Assembly: GCF_003600685.1 (NCBI RefSeq)
Contig: NZ_CP032084.1
Location: forward strand, 868,001 to 932,000
DNA from: Achromobacter sp. B7
Lineage (GTDB): Bacteria > Pseudomonadota > Gammaproteobacteria > Burkholderiales > Burkholderiaceae_B
DNA: 64,000 nucleotides
Direction: 5' to 3'
This document shows, piece by piece, positions 1 through 8,016 of this stretch. Under the pieces are notes generated by a model. That model was given only the letters and a program-made list of their open reading frames with translations, made no database searches and was not told the origin of the DNA. The position numbers and the translations under genes were made by a program. Positions within the stretch are counted from its first letter, which is position 1, and every line of letters starts with the position of its first letter.

Positions 1-30
1 GACCAGCAGGGGGCGGATGTTCGTCGTCAT
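1..30 (-). CDS. glyS: Glycyl-tRNA synthetase beta subunit, N-terminal fragment
   Basis: Only the first ten codons are inside the window (MTTNIRPLLV on the minus strand); the rest lies beyond the left edge. The ATG directly follows the TAA of glyQ with no spacer, the usual glyQ-glyS operon arrangement. In the alpha2beta2 glycyl-tRNA synthetase the beta chain contributes tRNA binding. The assignment rests on the position after glyQ and on the start peptide, which resembles GlyS of related betaproteobacteria. Confidence 0.75.
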   Translation of the reverse strand, partial: MTTNIRPLLV

Positions 31-942
31 TTATGCTGCCTCCCCGGCGGCCTGGTTGCGGCGCAGCATGGGAAAGCCCAGTCGTTCGCGGGAATCGAAA
101 TAAGCCTGCGCGACGGCGCGCGACAGGTTGCGGATGCGGCCGATGTAGGCGGCGCGCTCGGTCACGCTGATCGCGCCGCGCGCGTCCAGCATGTTGAAGG
201 TGTGCGCGGCTTTCAGCGCGGCCTCGTAGGCCGGCAGCGCCAGGGGCACTTCCATCAGGCGCTTGGCCTCGGCTTCGTAGTCGTTGAAGTGCGCAAACAG
301 CATGTCGGCCGACGAGTGCTCGAAGTTGTAGGTCGACTGCTCGACCTCGTTCTGGTGGAACACGTCGCGGTACAGCACGCGGTTGCCGTTGGCGCCTTCG
401 GTCCAGATCAGGTCGTAGACGCTTTGCACGTCTTGCAGGTACATGGCCAGGCGTTCCAGGCCGTAGGTGATTTCACCGGTGGTGGGGGTGCAATCCAGCC
501 CGCCCACCTGCTGGAAGTACGTGAATTGCGTGACTTCCATGCCGTTCAGCCAGACCTCCCAGCCCAGGCCCCAGGCGCCCAGCGTGGGATTTTCCCAGTC
601 GTCTTCCACAAAGCGGATGTCGTGTTGGGTGGGGTCGATGCCCAGCGCCTTCAGCGAACCGATGTACAGGTCCAGGATGTCGGGCGGCGCGGGCTTGAGC
701 ACCACCTGGTACTGGTAATAGTGCTGGAGACGATTGGGGTTTTCGCCGTAGCGGCCATCCTTGGGGCGGCGCGAGGGCTGTACGTAGGCGGCGCGCCACG
801 GCTCCGGGCCGATCGCGCGCAGGAACGTGGCCGTGTGCGAGGTACCGGCGCCGACTTCCATGTCGTAGGGTTGCAGCAGGGCGCAACCCTGCTTGTCCCA
901 GTATTCCTGGAGCGTAAGGATGATTTGCTGAAAGGTGAGCAT
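31..942 (-). CDS. glyQ: Glycyl-tRNA synthetase alpha subunit
   Basis: This is the 303-residue catalytic alpha chain of the tetrameric bacterial glycyl-tRNA synthetase, which charges tRNA-Gly in the cytoplasm. The N-terminus ([15 protein letters not shown]) and the following segment around residues 20-45, with [15 protein letters not shown], are hallmark GlyQ sequence. The length is normal for the family (about 290-305). The start is the only ATG that gives the family N-terminus. The gene is followed immediately by glyS. The 278-bp gap upstream is shared with the divergent crotonase gene at 1221 and must hold both promoters. No T-box or other riboswitch fold was recognised in it. Confidence 0.97.
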   Translation of the reverse strand: MLTFQQIILTLQEYWDKQGCALLQPYDMEVGAGTSHTATFLRAIGPEPWRAAYVQPSRRPKDGRYGENPNRLQHYYQYQVVLKPAPPDILDLYIGSLKALGIDPTQHDIRFVEDDWENPTLGAWGLGWEVWLNGMEVTQFTYFQQVGGLDCTPTTGEITYGLERLAMYLQDVQSVYDLIWTEGANGNRVLYRDVFHQNEVEQSTYNFEHSSADMLFAHFNDYEAEAKRLMEVPLALPAYEAALKAAHTFNMLDARGAISVTERAAYIGRIRNLSRAVAQAYFDSRERLGFPMLRRNQAAGEAA

Positions 943-1148
943 AGGATTCTTGGAATTCGACCGCCGGGCAAGGCCTGCCGTGGGCGTGGGAAACCGGGCA
1001 TTTTAACTGGCCCGGGGCCGTCCCGTTTGGCGGGCGCCGCCGCGCGGTTACATCTATGTCCGGACGGCATCCCCCGGGCGGGCCAGGTGTGCCCCTGGCG
1101 GACGCTTGGGGGCGGCCTCGCTGCGCCTGCAAACCAATGGTCGTATGA

Positions 1149-1186
1149 TTCCGGGTTACGTCCCAAGTCTTATATAAAACCCGGAA
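1149..1186. promoter_or_regulatory. Inverted repeat in the promoter/leader of the crotonase gene
   Basis: Two perfect 9-bp arms, TTCCGGGTT (1149-1157) and AACCCGGAA (1178-1186), are separated by 20 bp that include an AT-rich TTATATAAAA stretch resembling a -10 box. The element ends about 35 bp before the crotonase ATG. It could be a regulator operator flanking the promoter or a leader stem-loop. No adjacent regulator gene points to a binding protein. Confidence 0.4.
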
Positions 1187-1220
1187 CCCGATTCCGAGAA
1201 ATCCCGGAAGGAGCAGTCCT

Positions 1221-1988
1221 ATGTCAGACCTGATCACGGTGGAAGTCACCGACGGCATCCAGATCATCACGATCAACCGCCCCGAAGCCAAGAACGCCAT
1301 CAACCTGGAAACCGCCCAGGCCATGGCCGCCGCGCTGGACCAGCTGGACAGCCGCGACGACATCCGCATCGGCATCCTGACGGGTGGCGGCGGCACGTTC
1401 TCGTCGGGCATGGACTTGAAGGCATTCGCCAAATCCGGGCAGCGCCCCTACGTTGAAGGCCGTGGTTTTGCCGGCCTGAACGAACGCCCGCCCAAGAAGC
1501 CGCTGATCGCCGCCGTGGAAGGCTACGCGCTGGCCGGTGGCTGCGAAATGGCCTTGGCTTCCGACCTGATCGTGGCCGCCAACAACGCCAAATTCGGCCT
1601 GCCGGAAGTCAAGCGCGGCCTGGTGGCAGGCGCCGGCGGCATGCTGCGCCTGCCGCGCCGCCTGCCGTACCACATTGCCATGGAAGTGATCTTGACGGGC
1701 GAAATGCTGACGGCTGAACGCGCTTACTCGTTCGGCCTGGTCAACCGCCTGACCGAGCCGGGCGGCGCATTGGCCGGCGCGCTGGAACTGGCGCGCGCCA
1801 TTGTTGAAAACGGCCCGCTGGCCGTGCAGACCGCCAAGAGCATCGTGTCGCAGGCCGTTGATTGGGAACAGGACGGCATGTTCGACCGCCAACGCCCGTT
1901 GATCGCCCATATCTTTTCGTCGGCCGACGCCAAGGAAGGCGCGACCGCTTTCGCTGAAAAGCGCAAGCCGGTCTGGCAAGGCAAGTAA
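1221..1988 (+). CDS. Enoyl-CoA hydratase/isomerase family protein (crotonase)
   Basis: This 255-residue crotonase-fold protein probably hydrates an enoyl-CoA in the cytoplasm. Both glutamates typical of true hydratases are present: E109 in GGCEMALA and E129 in FGLPEVKRGL. The oxyanion-hole glycines lie in SSGMDLKAF (about 61-69) and in ALAGG (about 104-108). A strong ribosome site (GGAAGGAG) precedes the ATG. It is monocistronic, separated from fumarase by a GC-rich hairpin. Length and motifs fit short-chain enoyl-CoA hydratases. The substrate is not readable from sequence, and the position next to a fumarase gene may be coincidental. Confidence 0.9.
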   Translation: MSDLITVEVTDGIQIITINRPEAKNAINLETAQAMAAALDQLDSRDDIRIGILTGGGGTFSSGMDLKAFAKSGQRPYVEGRGFAGLNERPPKKPLIAAVEGYALAGGCEMALASDLIVAANNAKFGLPEVKRGLVAGAGGMLRLPRRLPYHIAMEVILTGEMLTAERAYSFGLVNRLTEPGGALAGALELARAIVENGPLAVQTAKSIVSQAVDWEQDGMFDRQRPLIAHIFSSADAKEGATAFAEKRKPVWQGK

Positions 1989-1997
1989 TGAGTATCT

Positions 1998-2021
1998 CCG
2001 GCCGCCTTTCAAGGCGGCCGG
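1998..2021. terminator. GC-rich hairpin after the crotonase gene
   Basis: CCGGCCGCCTT (1998-2008) and AAGGCGGCCGG (2011-2021) are perfectly complementary around a 2-nt centre, starting 10 bp after the crotonase stop. There is no T-run behind it, so it is not a canonical Rho-independent terminator. It may attenuate transcription or protect the mRNA end. Confidence 0.45.
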
Positions 2022-2113
2022 GCAACAATAACGATCTGTGCTCCCTTGTGGTTAGCTTCACCCGCCAGCCGCGTTTTCAATATCCAGTTTTCCATCTAGA
2101 CCCGCAAATCGCC

Positions 2114-3637
2114 ATGTCCGTCATCATTAAAGAAGAAGACTTCATCCAGTCGATAGCCGATGGCATTCAGTTCATCAGCTACTACCATCCCGTCGACTAC
2201 ATCCGCCATCTGGCCCGCGCGTACGAGCGCGAGGAAAGCCCCGCCGCGCGTGACGCGATGGCGCAGATCCTGACCAATTCCCGCATGTGCGCCGAAGGCA
2301 AGCGTCCGCTGTGCCAGGACACCGGCATCGTCAACGTCTTCCTGAAGATCGGCATGAGCGTGCGCTTTGACACCAAGCGCACCTTGCAGGAACTGTGTGA
2401 CGAAGGCGTGCGCCGTGGCTACCTGAACCCGGACAATCCGCTGCGCGCCTCCGTGCTGGACGACCCGCTGTTCGCCCGCAAGAACACGCGCGACAACACG
2501 CCCTGTATCCTGCACGTCGAACTGGTCCAGGGCGACAAGGTCGACGTGCAGATCGCTTCCAAGGGCGGCGGTTCTGAAAACAAATCCAAGTTCGCCATGC
2601 TGAACCCCAGCGACTCGCTGGTGGACTGGGTGCTGAAAACCGTCCCGACGATGGGCGCCGGCTGGTGCCCGCCGGGCATGCTGGGCATCGGCGTTGGCGG
2701 CACCGCTGAAAAGGCCATGCTGATGGCCAAGCAGTCGTTGATGGAAGACATCGACATGTACGAACTGCTGGCCCGTGGCCCGCAGAACAAGCTGGAAGAG
2801 CTGCGTATCGAGCTGTACGAAAAGGTCAACGCGCTGGGTATCGGCGCGCAGGGCCTGGGCGGCCTGACGACCGTGCTGGACGTCAAGATCAGCACCTTCC
2901 CCACGCACGCCGCGTCCAAGCCGGTTGCCATGATCCCGAACTGCGCCGCCACGCGTCACGCGCACTTTGAACTGGACGGCACGGGCCCCGCGCGCCTGGA
3001 CCCGCCGTCGCTGTCCGAATGGCCCGAAGTGCATTGGGCGCCGGACTACAACAAGTCCAAGCAAGTCGACCTGAACACGCTGACCAAGGAAGAAGTGGCC
3101 AGCTGGAAGCCGGGTCAGACGCTGCTGCTGTCGGGCAAGATGCTGACCGGCCGCGACGCCGCGCACAAGCGCATCCAGGACATGCTGGCCAAGGGCGAGC
3201 CGCTGCCGGTGGACTTCACCAACCGCGTGATCTATTACGTGGGCCCGGTGGATCCGGTGGGCGATGAAGTGGTCGGCCCCGCCGGTCCCACCACCGCCAC
3301 GCGCATGGACAAGTTCACTGACATGATGCTTGAGAAGACGGGCCTGATCTCGATGATCGGCAAGTCCGAACGTGGCCCGGTCGCCATCGAAGCCATCAAG
3401 AAGCACGGCTCGGCCTACCTGATGGCCGTGGGTGGCGCGGCCTACTTGGTGTCCAAGGCCATTCGCGGCGCCAAGGTGCTGGGCTTTGCCGACCTGGGCA
3501 TGGAAGCCATCTACGAATTCGACGTGAAGGACATGCCGGTGACCGTGGCGGTGGACGCCAAGGGCACGTCGGTCCACACGACGGGTCCGAAGGAATGGCA
3601 GGCCAAGATCGGGAAGATCCCGGTTGCGGTGGCGTAA
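2114..3637 (+). CDS. fumA: Fumarate hydratase class I, iron-sulfur type
   Basis: This 507-residue single-chain class I fumarase interconverts fumarate and malate in the TCA cycle with an oxygen-sensitive [4Fe-4S] cluster. Three cysteines spaced as the cluster ligands of E. coli FumA are visible: C67 (PLCQDTG), C185 (GWCPPG) and C277 (IPNCAATRH). The N-terminal alpha domain is followed by the beta swivel domain ending in a GPKEW motif. The reading frame stays open for 42 codons upstream, to just after the crotonase stop. The start is set at 2114 because MSVIIKEEDF is the family N-terminus and the extension would run through the hairpin at 1998. A class II fumarase is encoded at 40181, so the cell has both kinds. 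Confidence 0.94.
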   Translation: MSVIIKEEDFIQSIADGIQFISYYHPVDYIRHLARAYEREESPAARDAMAQILTNSRMCAEGKRPLCQDTGIVNVFLKIGMSVRFDTKRTLQELCDEGVRRGYLNPDNPLRASVLDDPLFARKNTRDNTPCILHVELVQGDKVDVQIASKGGGSENKSKFAMLNPSDSLVDWVLKTVPTMGAGWCPPGMLGIGVGGTAEKAMLMAKQSLMEDIDMYELLARGPQNKLEELRIELYEKVNALGIGAQGLGGLTTVLDVKISTFPTHAASKPVAMIPNCAATRHAHFELDGTGPARLDPPSLSEWPEVHWAPDYNKSKQVDLNTLTKEEVASWKPGQTLLLSGKMLTGRDAAHKRIQDMLAKGEPLPVDFTNRVIYYVGPVDPVGDEVVGPAGPTTATRMDKFTDMMLEKTGLISMIGKSERGPVAIEAIKKHGSAYLMAVGGAAYLVSKAIRGAKVLGFADLGMEAIYEFDVKDMPVTVAVDAKGTSVHTTGPKEWQAKIGKIPVAVA

Positions 3638-3662
3638 TCCACGCAGCGTTGCGCGCTGACAT

Positions 3663-3698
3663 AAAAACGGCCGCTGAGAAATCAGCGGCCGTTTTTTT
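3663..3698 (+). terminator. Rho-independent terminator of the class I fumarase gene
   Basis: A 15-bp stem (3663-3677 with 3682-3696), built on CGGCCGCTGA/TCAGCGGCCG with a GAAA tetraloop, runs into a T7 tract ending at 3698. The A-run on the left arm makes it usable in both directions, so it probably also ends the leftward CoA-transferase transcript whose stop is at 3719. Confidence 0.92.
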
Positions 3699-3718
3699 GA
3701 CGCGGCGTGGCATGGCGC

Positions 3719-4951
3719 CTAGGCGCCGCGCGTGCCCTTCGTGAACGCTGCTATCGCGTCCGGCGATTTGCCCAGCACCTCGCGCAGCACTTCCTCCGTG
3801 TGTTCGCCCAGCAGCGGTGGCGCGCGCCGATACACCACCGGCGACCCCGAAAAGCGCAATGGGCTGGCCGTCACCGGCGCCACGCCGCCCAAGGGATGCG
3901 GCATGTCTCGACGCAACTGCCGGGCCTGCGCCTGCGGGTGCGCAAAGGCCTGCGCAATATTGTTGATCGGGCCGCATGGCACGCCCACCGCTTCCAGTTT
4001 GGCAATCCAGTCGTCGCGGCGGCCTTCCTGCATGATCGCCGTCAGGATGCCGATCAGTGTTTCGCGGTTCGTCACGCGCAACCGGTTCGTGGCAAAGCGC
4101 GGGTCGTCGCCCAATTCCGGCACGCCGATGGCGCGGCAGTACGCGCGGTACTGCGATTCATTGCCCGTGGCCACGATCAGGTGGCCGTCGCTGGCGGCGA
4201 ACGCCTGATACGGCACCACGTTCTGGTGGGCGTTGCCCGCGCGGGTGGGGGCCACGCCCGAGTTGAAGTAGTTGGAATTCTGGTTTGCCAACAATGCCAC
4301 GTGGCTGTCCAACAGGGCGATGTCCAGATGCTGCCCCAAGCCGCTGCGATGCCGTTCCTGCAAGGCCGCCAGAATCGCCACCGTGGCGTACATGCCGGTG
4401 ACGATGTCCGTCACCGCCACGCCCGCCTTCTGCGGGCCGCCGCCGGGCAAGTCGTCGCGTTCGCCGGTGATGCTCATCAGCCCGCCCATGCCCTGGATCA
4501 TGAAGTCGTAGCCGGGGCGCTGTGCAAAGGGTCCGTCCTGCCCAAAGCCCGTGACCGAGCAGTAGATCAGGCGCGGGTTGACGGCCTTCAGGCTGTCGTA
4601 GTCCAGCCCGTATTTGGCCAGGCCGCCCACCTTGAAGTTTTCGACCAGGATGTCGCTGACAGCGGCCAGCTCGCGGATCAGCGCCGCGCCTTCGGGCGTG
4701 GCCATGTCCGCTTCCACCGAACGCTTGTTGCGGTTGGCGCTGAGGTAATAGGCGGACTCGCTGGTGTCCTGGCCGTCGCCGTCCTTCAGGTACGGCGGCC
4801 CCCAGGCGCGCGTGTCGTCGCCCACGCGCGGGCGTTCGATCTTGATGACGTCGGCGCCCAGGTCGGCCAGGTTCTGCGTGCACCAGGGGCCGGCCAGGAT
4901 GCGCGACAGGTCCAGCACGCGGATGCCGTCCAGCGCGGGCGCGCGCGTCAT
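3719..4951 (-). CDS. CaiB/BaiF (class III) CoA-transferase
   Basis: This 410-residue class III CoA-transferase moves CoA between acyl groups. The family start (LDGIRVLDLSRILAGPWCTQ), the VIKIERP motif and the catalytic aspartate region (ENFKVGGLAKYGLDYDSL, about 110-130) are present. The start at 4951 overlaps the stop of the MaoC-like gene as ATGA, so the two are translationally coupled; the longer frame from 5053 would lie inside that gene. It is the third gene of a leftward SDR-MaoC-CoA-transferase operon. In such sets it usually activates a carboxylic acid that the hydratase and dehydrogenase then process. The acid is unknown. Confidence 0.92.
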   Translation of the reverse strand: MTRAPALDGIRVLDLSRILAGPWCTQNLADLGADVIKIERPRVGDDTRAWGPPYLKDGDGQDTSESAYYLSANRNKRSVEADMATPEGAALIRELAAVSDILVENFKVGGLAKYGLDYDSLKAVNPRLIYCSVTGFGQDGPFAQRPGYDFMIQGMGGLMSITGERDDLPGGGPQKAGVAVTDIVTGMYATVAILAALQERHRSGLGQHLDIALLDSHVALLANQNSNYFNSGVAPTRAGNAHQNVVPYQAFAASDGHLIVATGNESQYRAYCRAIGVPELGDDPRFATNRLRVTNRETLIGILTAIMQEGRRDDWIAKLEAVGVPCGPINNIAQAFAHPQAQARQLRRDMPHPLGGVAPVTASPLRFSGSPVVYRRAPPLLGEHTEEVLREVLGKSPDAIAAFTKGTRGA

Positions 4952-5808
4952 GATTGCACCGTCGCGGTACCGTGGCTCATCACCACCACGTTGCGTTCGC
5001 GCGAGCGCGCCAGGAACTGGATCTGCCCGTCCGGCAGCCGCCAGATGTCGCATTGCAGCGTTTCACCGGGATACACCGGCGCCGAGAAGCGCGTGTTCAG
5101 ACTGGTCAGCCGCGATGCGTCGTAGTCGCAGCAGCTTTTCACGATGGCGTGCGCCACCACGCCATACGAGCACAGCCCATGCAGGATGGGGCGCGGATAC
5201 CCGGCCTGGCGCGCGACCTCGGGGTCGACATGCAGCGGATTGGGGTCGGCGTTCAAGCGATACAACAGTGCGGCATTGGGGGCGATGCGCATTTCGCAGC
5301 GCAGGGTCGGGTCGCCCTGCGGCGCGGCGGGCAGGGGCTCGGGGCTGGCATCGCCCTGGCCAAAGCCGCCGTCGCCCCGGCAGAAGGTGCTTTGCCGCAA
5401 GGTGGCCAGGCAGGCGCCGTCCTCGCCGTGCAGCGTGCGTTCGGTGATGACGATGGCGCCTTTGTCCGCGCCCTTGTCGATCACATGCGTGTTGCGGCTG
5501 CGGCTGGTGACCTGGCCCGCCGGCGGCAGCGGCGCGTGCACGGTCAGGCGTTGTTCGCCGTGCACCACCTTGACCCAGTCGATGCTGCTGCGCGCATCGC
5601 GCACCCAGAAGCCCGGGTACGCCAGCACGACGCCCATCGTGGGAAATGCTTGCAGGTCTTCTTCGTACACGTAGCGCAGCTGCCGGGTGTCCTCGGGGTC
5701 CTGGCCCAAGCCGATGCCCAGCGCGTACAGCATGGTGTCTTTGTGGTCGTAGCGCTGACGGACCTCGTCAAAGCGCCAGTTCTTTACGGTCGCGTAATCC
5801 AGCGGCAT
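4948..5808 (-). CDS. MaoC-like 2-enoyl-CoA hydratase (MFE-2 hydratase-2 type)
   Basis: This 286-residue double-hotdog protein resembles the hydratase-2 unit of peroxisomal MFE-2, which makes (R)-3-hydroxyacyl-CoA. The C-terminal half carries the hydratase-2 signature RLNADPNPLHVDPEVA with the catalytic Asp/His pair, followed by GYPRPILHGL. The N-terminal half (YALGIGLGQDPEDTRQLRYVYE) is the degenerate substrate-binding hotdog. It starts 8 bp after the SDR stop and overlaps the CoA-transferase by 4 bp. With the SDR upstream it forms a split version of MFE-2. Confidence 0.92.
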   Translation of the reverse strand: MPLDYATVKNWRFDEVRQRYDHKDTMLYALGIGLGQDPEDTRQLRYVYEEDLQAFPTMGVVLAYPGFWVRDARSSIDWVKVVHGEQRLTVHAPLPPAGQVTSRSRNTHVIDKGADKGAIVITERTLHGEDGACLATLRQSTFCRGDGGFGQGDASPEPLPAAPQGDPTLRCEMRIAPNAALLYRLNADPNPLHVDPEVARQAGYPRPILHGLCSYGVVAHAIVKSCCDYDASRLTSLNTRFSAPVYPGETLQCDIWRLPDGQIQFLARSRERNVVVMSHGTATVQS

Positions 5809-5815
5809 GGCGGTC

Positions 5816-6730
5816 TCAGATGGGGTCCCAGTCGATCACGTCGGGCGAACGCTCCAACGCGTAGAAGTGCTTGCGCATGGCAGGCACGGCGATGTCGGCG
5901 ATGCGTTCGGGCGTCCAGCCTTCGCTGTGGTGCACCGTGCGCAGCGGGCGCGGCTGGCTGATCAACATGATTTCGTTGGCGCGCACCGCGAAGATCTGCG
6001 CGGTGATTTCGCTCGCCGCGTCGCTGGCCAGAAACACGGCCATCGGCGCGACCTTGCCCGCTTCCATCTTCTTCAGTTTTTCGACGCGCGCTTTCTCTTC
6101 GTCGGTTTCCGCCGGAATGGAACTGGTCATGCGGCTCCAGGCAAAGGGCGCGATGCAGTTGGAACGCACGTTGTAGCGCGCCATGTCCAGCGCGATGGAT
6201 TTGGACAGCGCCACGATGCCCAGCTTCGCGGCCGCGTAGTTGGCCTGACCGAAGTTGCCGATCAGGCCCGAGGTGGATGTCATGTGCACGAACGCGCCCG
6301 ATTCCTGCTCGCGGAAATACGGCGCGGCCGCGCGGCTCATGAAGAACGAACCGTTCAGGTGCACGTCGATCACCTGGCGCCATTCTTCTTCGCTCATCTT
6401 GTGGAAAACCCGGTCGCGCAGATTGCCCGCGTTGTTGACGACGGCGTCAATGCGTCCGAACGCGTCGATGGCCGTCTGCACCACGCGGCTGGCGCTGTCG
6501 TACGCCGCCACGCTGTCGGTGTTGGCCACCGCCTGTCCGCCTGCCGCCGTGATTTCGCGCACGACCGCTTGTGCGGGGCCTTCGCCGCCGCCTTCGCCGG
6601 TCAGCGACACTCCGATGTCGTTCACCACCACCTTGGCGCCCGCCTCGGCCATCGCCAGCGCAATGCTGCGCCCGATGCCTCCGCCCGCGCCGGTGACGAC
6701 CACTACCTTTCCGGAAACGATGCCGCTCAT
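5816..6730 (-). CDS. Short-chain dehydrogenase, MFE-2-like 3-hydroxyacyl-CoA dehydrogenase
   Basis: This 304-residue SDR has a Rossmann glycine motif TGAGGGIG near residue 12, NNAG in the middle and the catalytic YAAAK near residue 164. The length and insert resemble the (3R)-hydroxyacyl-CoA dehydrogenase module of MFE-2, longer than FabG (about 245). The start at 6730 is chosen because AGGAG lies 9 bp upstream; an in-frame ATG at 6757 lacks a site. It is the first gene of the leftward operon and is divergent from the LysR gene at 6881. It probably oxidises the product of the neighbouring MaoC hydratase. Confidence 0.9.
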   Translation of the reverse strand: MSGIVSGKVVVVTGAGGGIGRSIALAMAEAGAKVVVNDIGVSLTGEGGGEGPAQAVVREITAAGGQAVANTDSVAAYDSASRVVQTAIDAFGRIDAVVNNAGNLRDRVFHKMSEEEWRQVIDVHLNGSFFMSRAAAPYFREQESGAFVHMTSTSGLIGNFGQANYAAAKLGIVALSKSIALDMARYNVRSNCIAPFAWSRMTSSIPAETDEEKARVEKLKKMEAGKVAPMAVFLASDAASEITAQIFAVRANEIMLISQPRPLRTVHHSEGWTPERIADIAVPAMRKHFYALERSPDVIDWDPI

Positions 6731-6829
6731 TGCCCTGACTCCTTTGCTGCGGCGCACGCGCCGTCGATGGAAAACAGTTCCGCATCAACCGGTCTGGTTC
6801 ATGGGAATGCCCCATGGTAGATTCGTGGC

Positions 6830-6860
6830 GGCATTCGAAGAATTCAAAATTAGAAATGCC
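6830..6860. promoter_or_regulatory. Inverted repeat in the SDR/LysR divergent promoter
   Basis: GGCATT (6830-6835) and AATGCC (6855-6860) flank an AT-rich 19-bp centre that itself contains GAATTC. It is the most AT-rich stretch between the divergent genes and lies 20 bp before the LysR start. It is a plausible binding site for the LysR product, which would give autoregulation and control of the SDR operon. No experiment supports this. Confidence 0.4.
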
Positions 6861-6880
6861 CCCCTTCTGCGTGGTGGAAC

Positions 6881-7786
6881 ATGAGACATGATCTGACGGA
6901 CCTGCGTTTGTTCTTGAACGTGGGCGAAACCCTCAACCTGACCCGGGCCGCGGAACGCACGTTCCTGTCCTTGCCGGCGGCAAGCGCCCGGGTCAAGCAC
7001 ATGGAAGAAGCCTTCAAGGCGCGCCTGTTGGTGCGGCTGGCCACGGGCGTGGCGCTGACGCCGGCGGGCGAGGTGCTGCTCAAGCACGCTAATGCCGTCT
7101 TTCGACAGCTGGAATGCCTGAACGCCGATCTGCAACCCTATGCCAGCGGCCTGAAAGGGCGCTTGCGCCTGCTGGCCAACACCACGGCCACCAATTCGTT
7201 CCTGGCCGATGCCTTGTCCACGTTCCTGGCGGAAAACCCTGACGTGGACGTCGAGCTCGAAGAGAAAATTTCTGGCGACATTGTCATCGCCATCCGCGCG
7301 GGCGCGGGTGACCTGGGGCTGGTGGCCGGCAATATCGACGTGGAAGGCCTGGATGTCACGCCCTTGTTTCGCGACGAGCTCACCGTGGTGACGTCGCTGG
7401 ACCATCCGCTGGCCGCCTCCAAGTCCGCGCACTTCGCGGACCTGGTCGACGCCTACCAGTTCGTGGGCATCCACCCCGACAGCGCCATCCAGACCTTTCT
7501 GGAAGACATTGCCAGCGGCCTGGGCAAGCGCCTGTGCCAGCGCGTGCACGTGGGCAGCTTCGAAGCGGTGTGCCGCATGGTCGAGGCGGGCGCGGGCATT
7601 GCCGTGGTGCCACGCGCCTGCGCCGCGCGCTACAGCCGCCCCGATGCGCTGCACGTGCTGAAGCTGGAAGACGCCTGGGCGCTGCGCGACCGCTTGCTGT
7701 GCCGCCAGCGCGGCCGCGACCTGCCCAGCTTTGCCGAGTGCTTCATCGAACACGTGCAACGCGCGGCGCGCGGCCAGTCGGCGTAA
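6881..7786 (+). CDS. LysR-family transcriptional regulator
   Basis: This 301-residue LTTR has an N-terminal winged helix-turn-helix (LRLFLNVGETLNLTRAAERT, about 8-27) and a periplasmic-binding-like effector domain from about residue 90. It reads away from the SDR-MaoC-CoA-transferase operon, the classic layout for an activator that senses a pathway intermediate. It and the LysR at 24391 share a similar effector domain (LLANTTATNSF versus IFANTTAVTEF), suggesting related ligands, possibly short organic acids or their CoA-pathway precursors. Confidence 0.93.
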   Translation: MRHDLTDLRLFLNVGETLNLTRAAERTFLSLPAASARVKHMEEAFKARLLVRLATGVALTPAGEVLLKHANAVFRQLECLNADLQPYASGLKGRLRLLANTTATNSFLADALSTFLAENPDVDVELEEKISGDIVIAIRAGAGDLGLVAGNIDVEGLDVTPLFRDELTVVTSLDHPLAASKSAHFADLVDAYQFVGIHPDSAIQTFLEDIASGLGKRLCQRVHVGSFEAVCRMVEAGAGIAVVPRACAARYSRPDALHVLKLEDAWALRDRLLCRQRGRDLPSFAECFIEHVQRAARGQSA

Positions 7787-8016
7787 GCCGGCCCTCGTGC
7801 GTATGTCGTAGGCGCGACGGGACTTAGGGAAATTCCTGTCCGATGATCGAACATTGAAGCGGGTACGAAAGAGGGGCTTTTGCAAATGTGTAGCGGCGAA
7901 TCCCGGCTCTCGGAAAATAATAAAAAAGCGTGAGGCGACCCACGCGAAGAAAAAGAGCGGCGGGCGGCAGCATCCAACGCCTGATCGCGAACAACACCGA
8001 GACCCAGGAGACCGCA

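Noticed and set aside
943..1220. Glycine riboswitch or T-box upstream of glyQ
   Set aside because: No conserved riboswitch core or T-box sequence is visible, and T-boxes are not expected in betaproteobacteria.
1988..2113. A 42-codon N-terminal extension of the class I fumarase
   Set aside because: It would start inside the crotonase stop region and translate through a perfect hairpin; the family N-terminus begins at 2114.
2096..3577. A 493-codon open frame antisense to the class I fumarase
   Set aside because: It is rich in His, Arg, Gly and Val in the way GC-rich shadow frames are, has no ribosome site or family motif, and lies wholly over a conserved gene.
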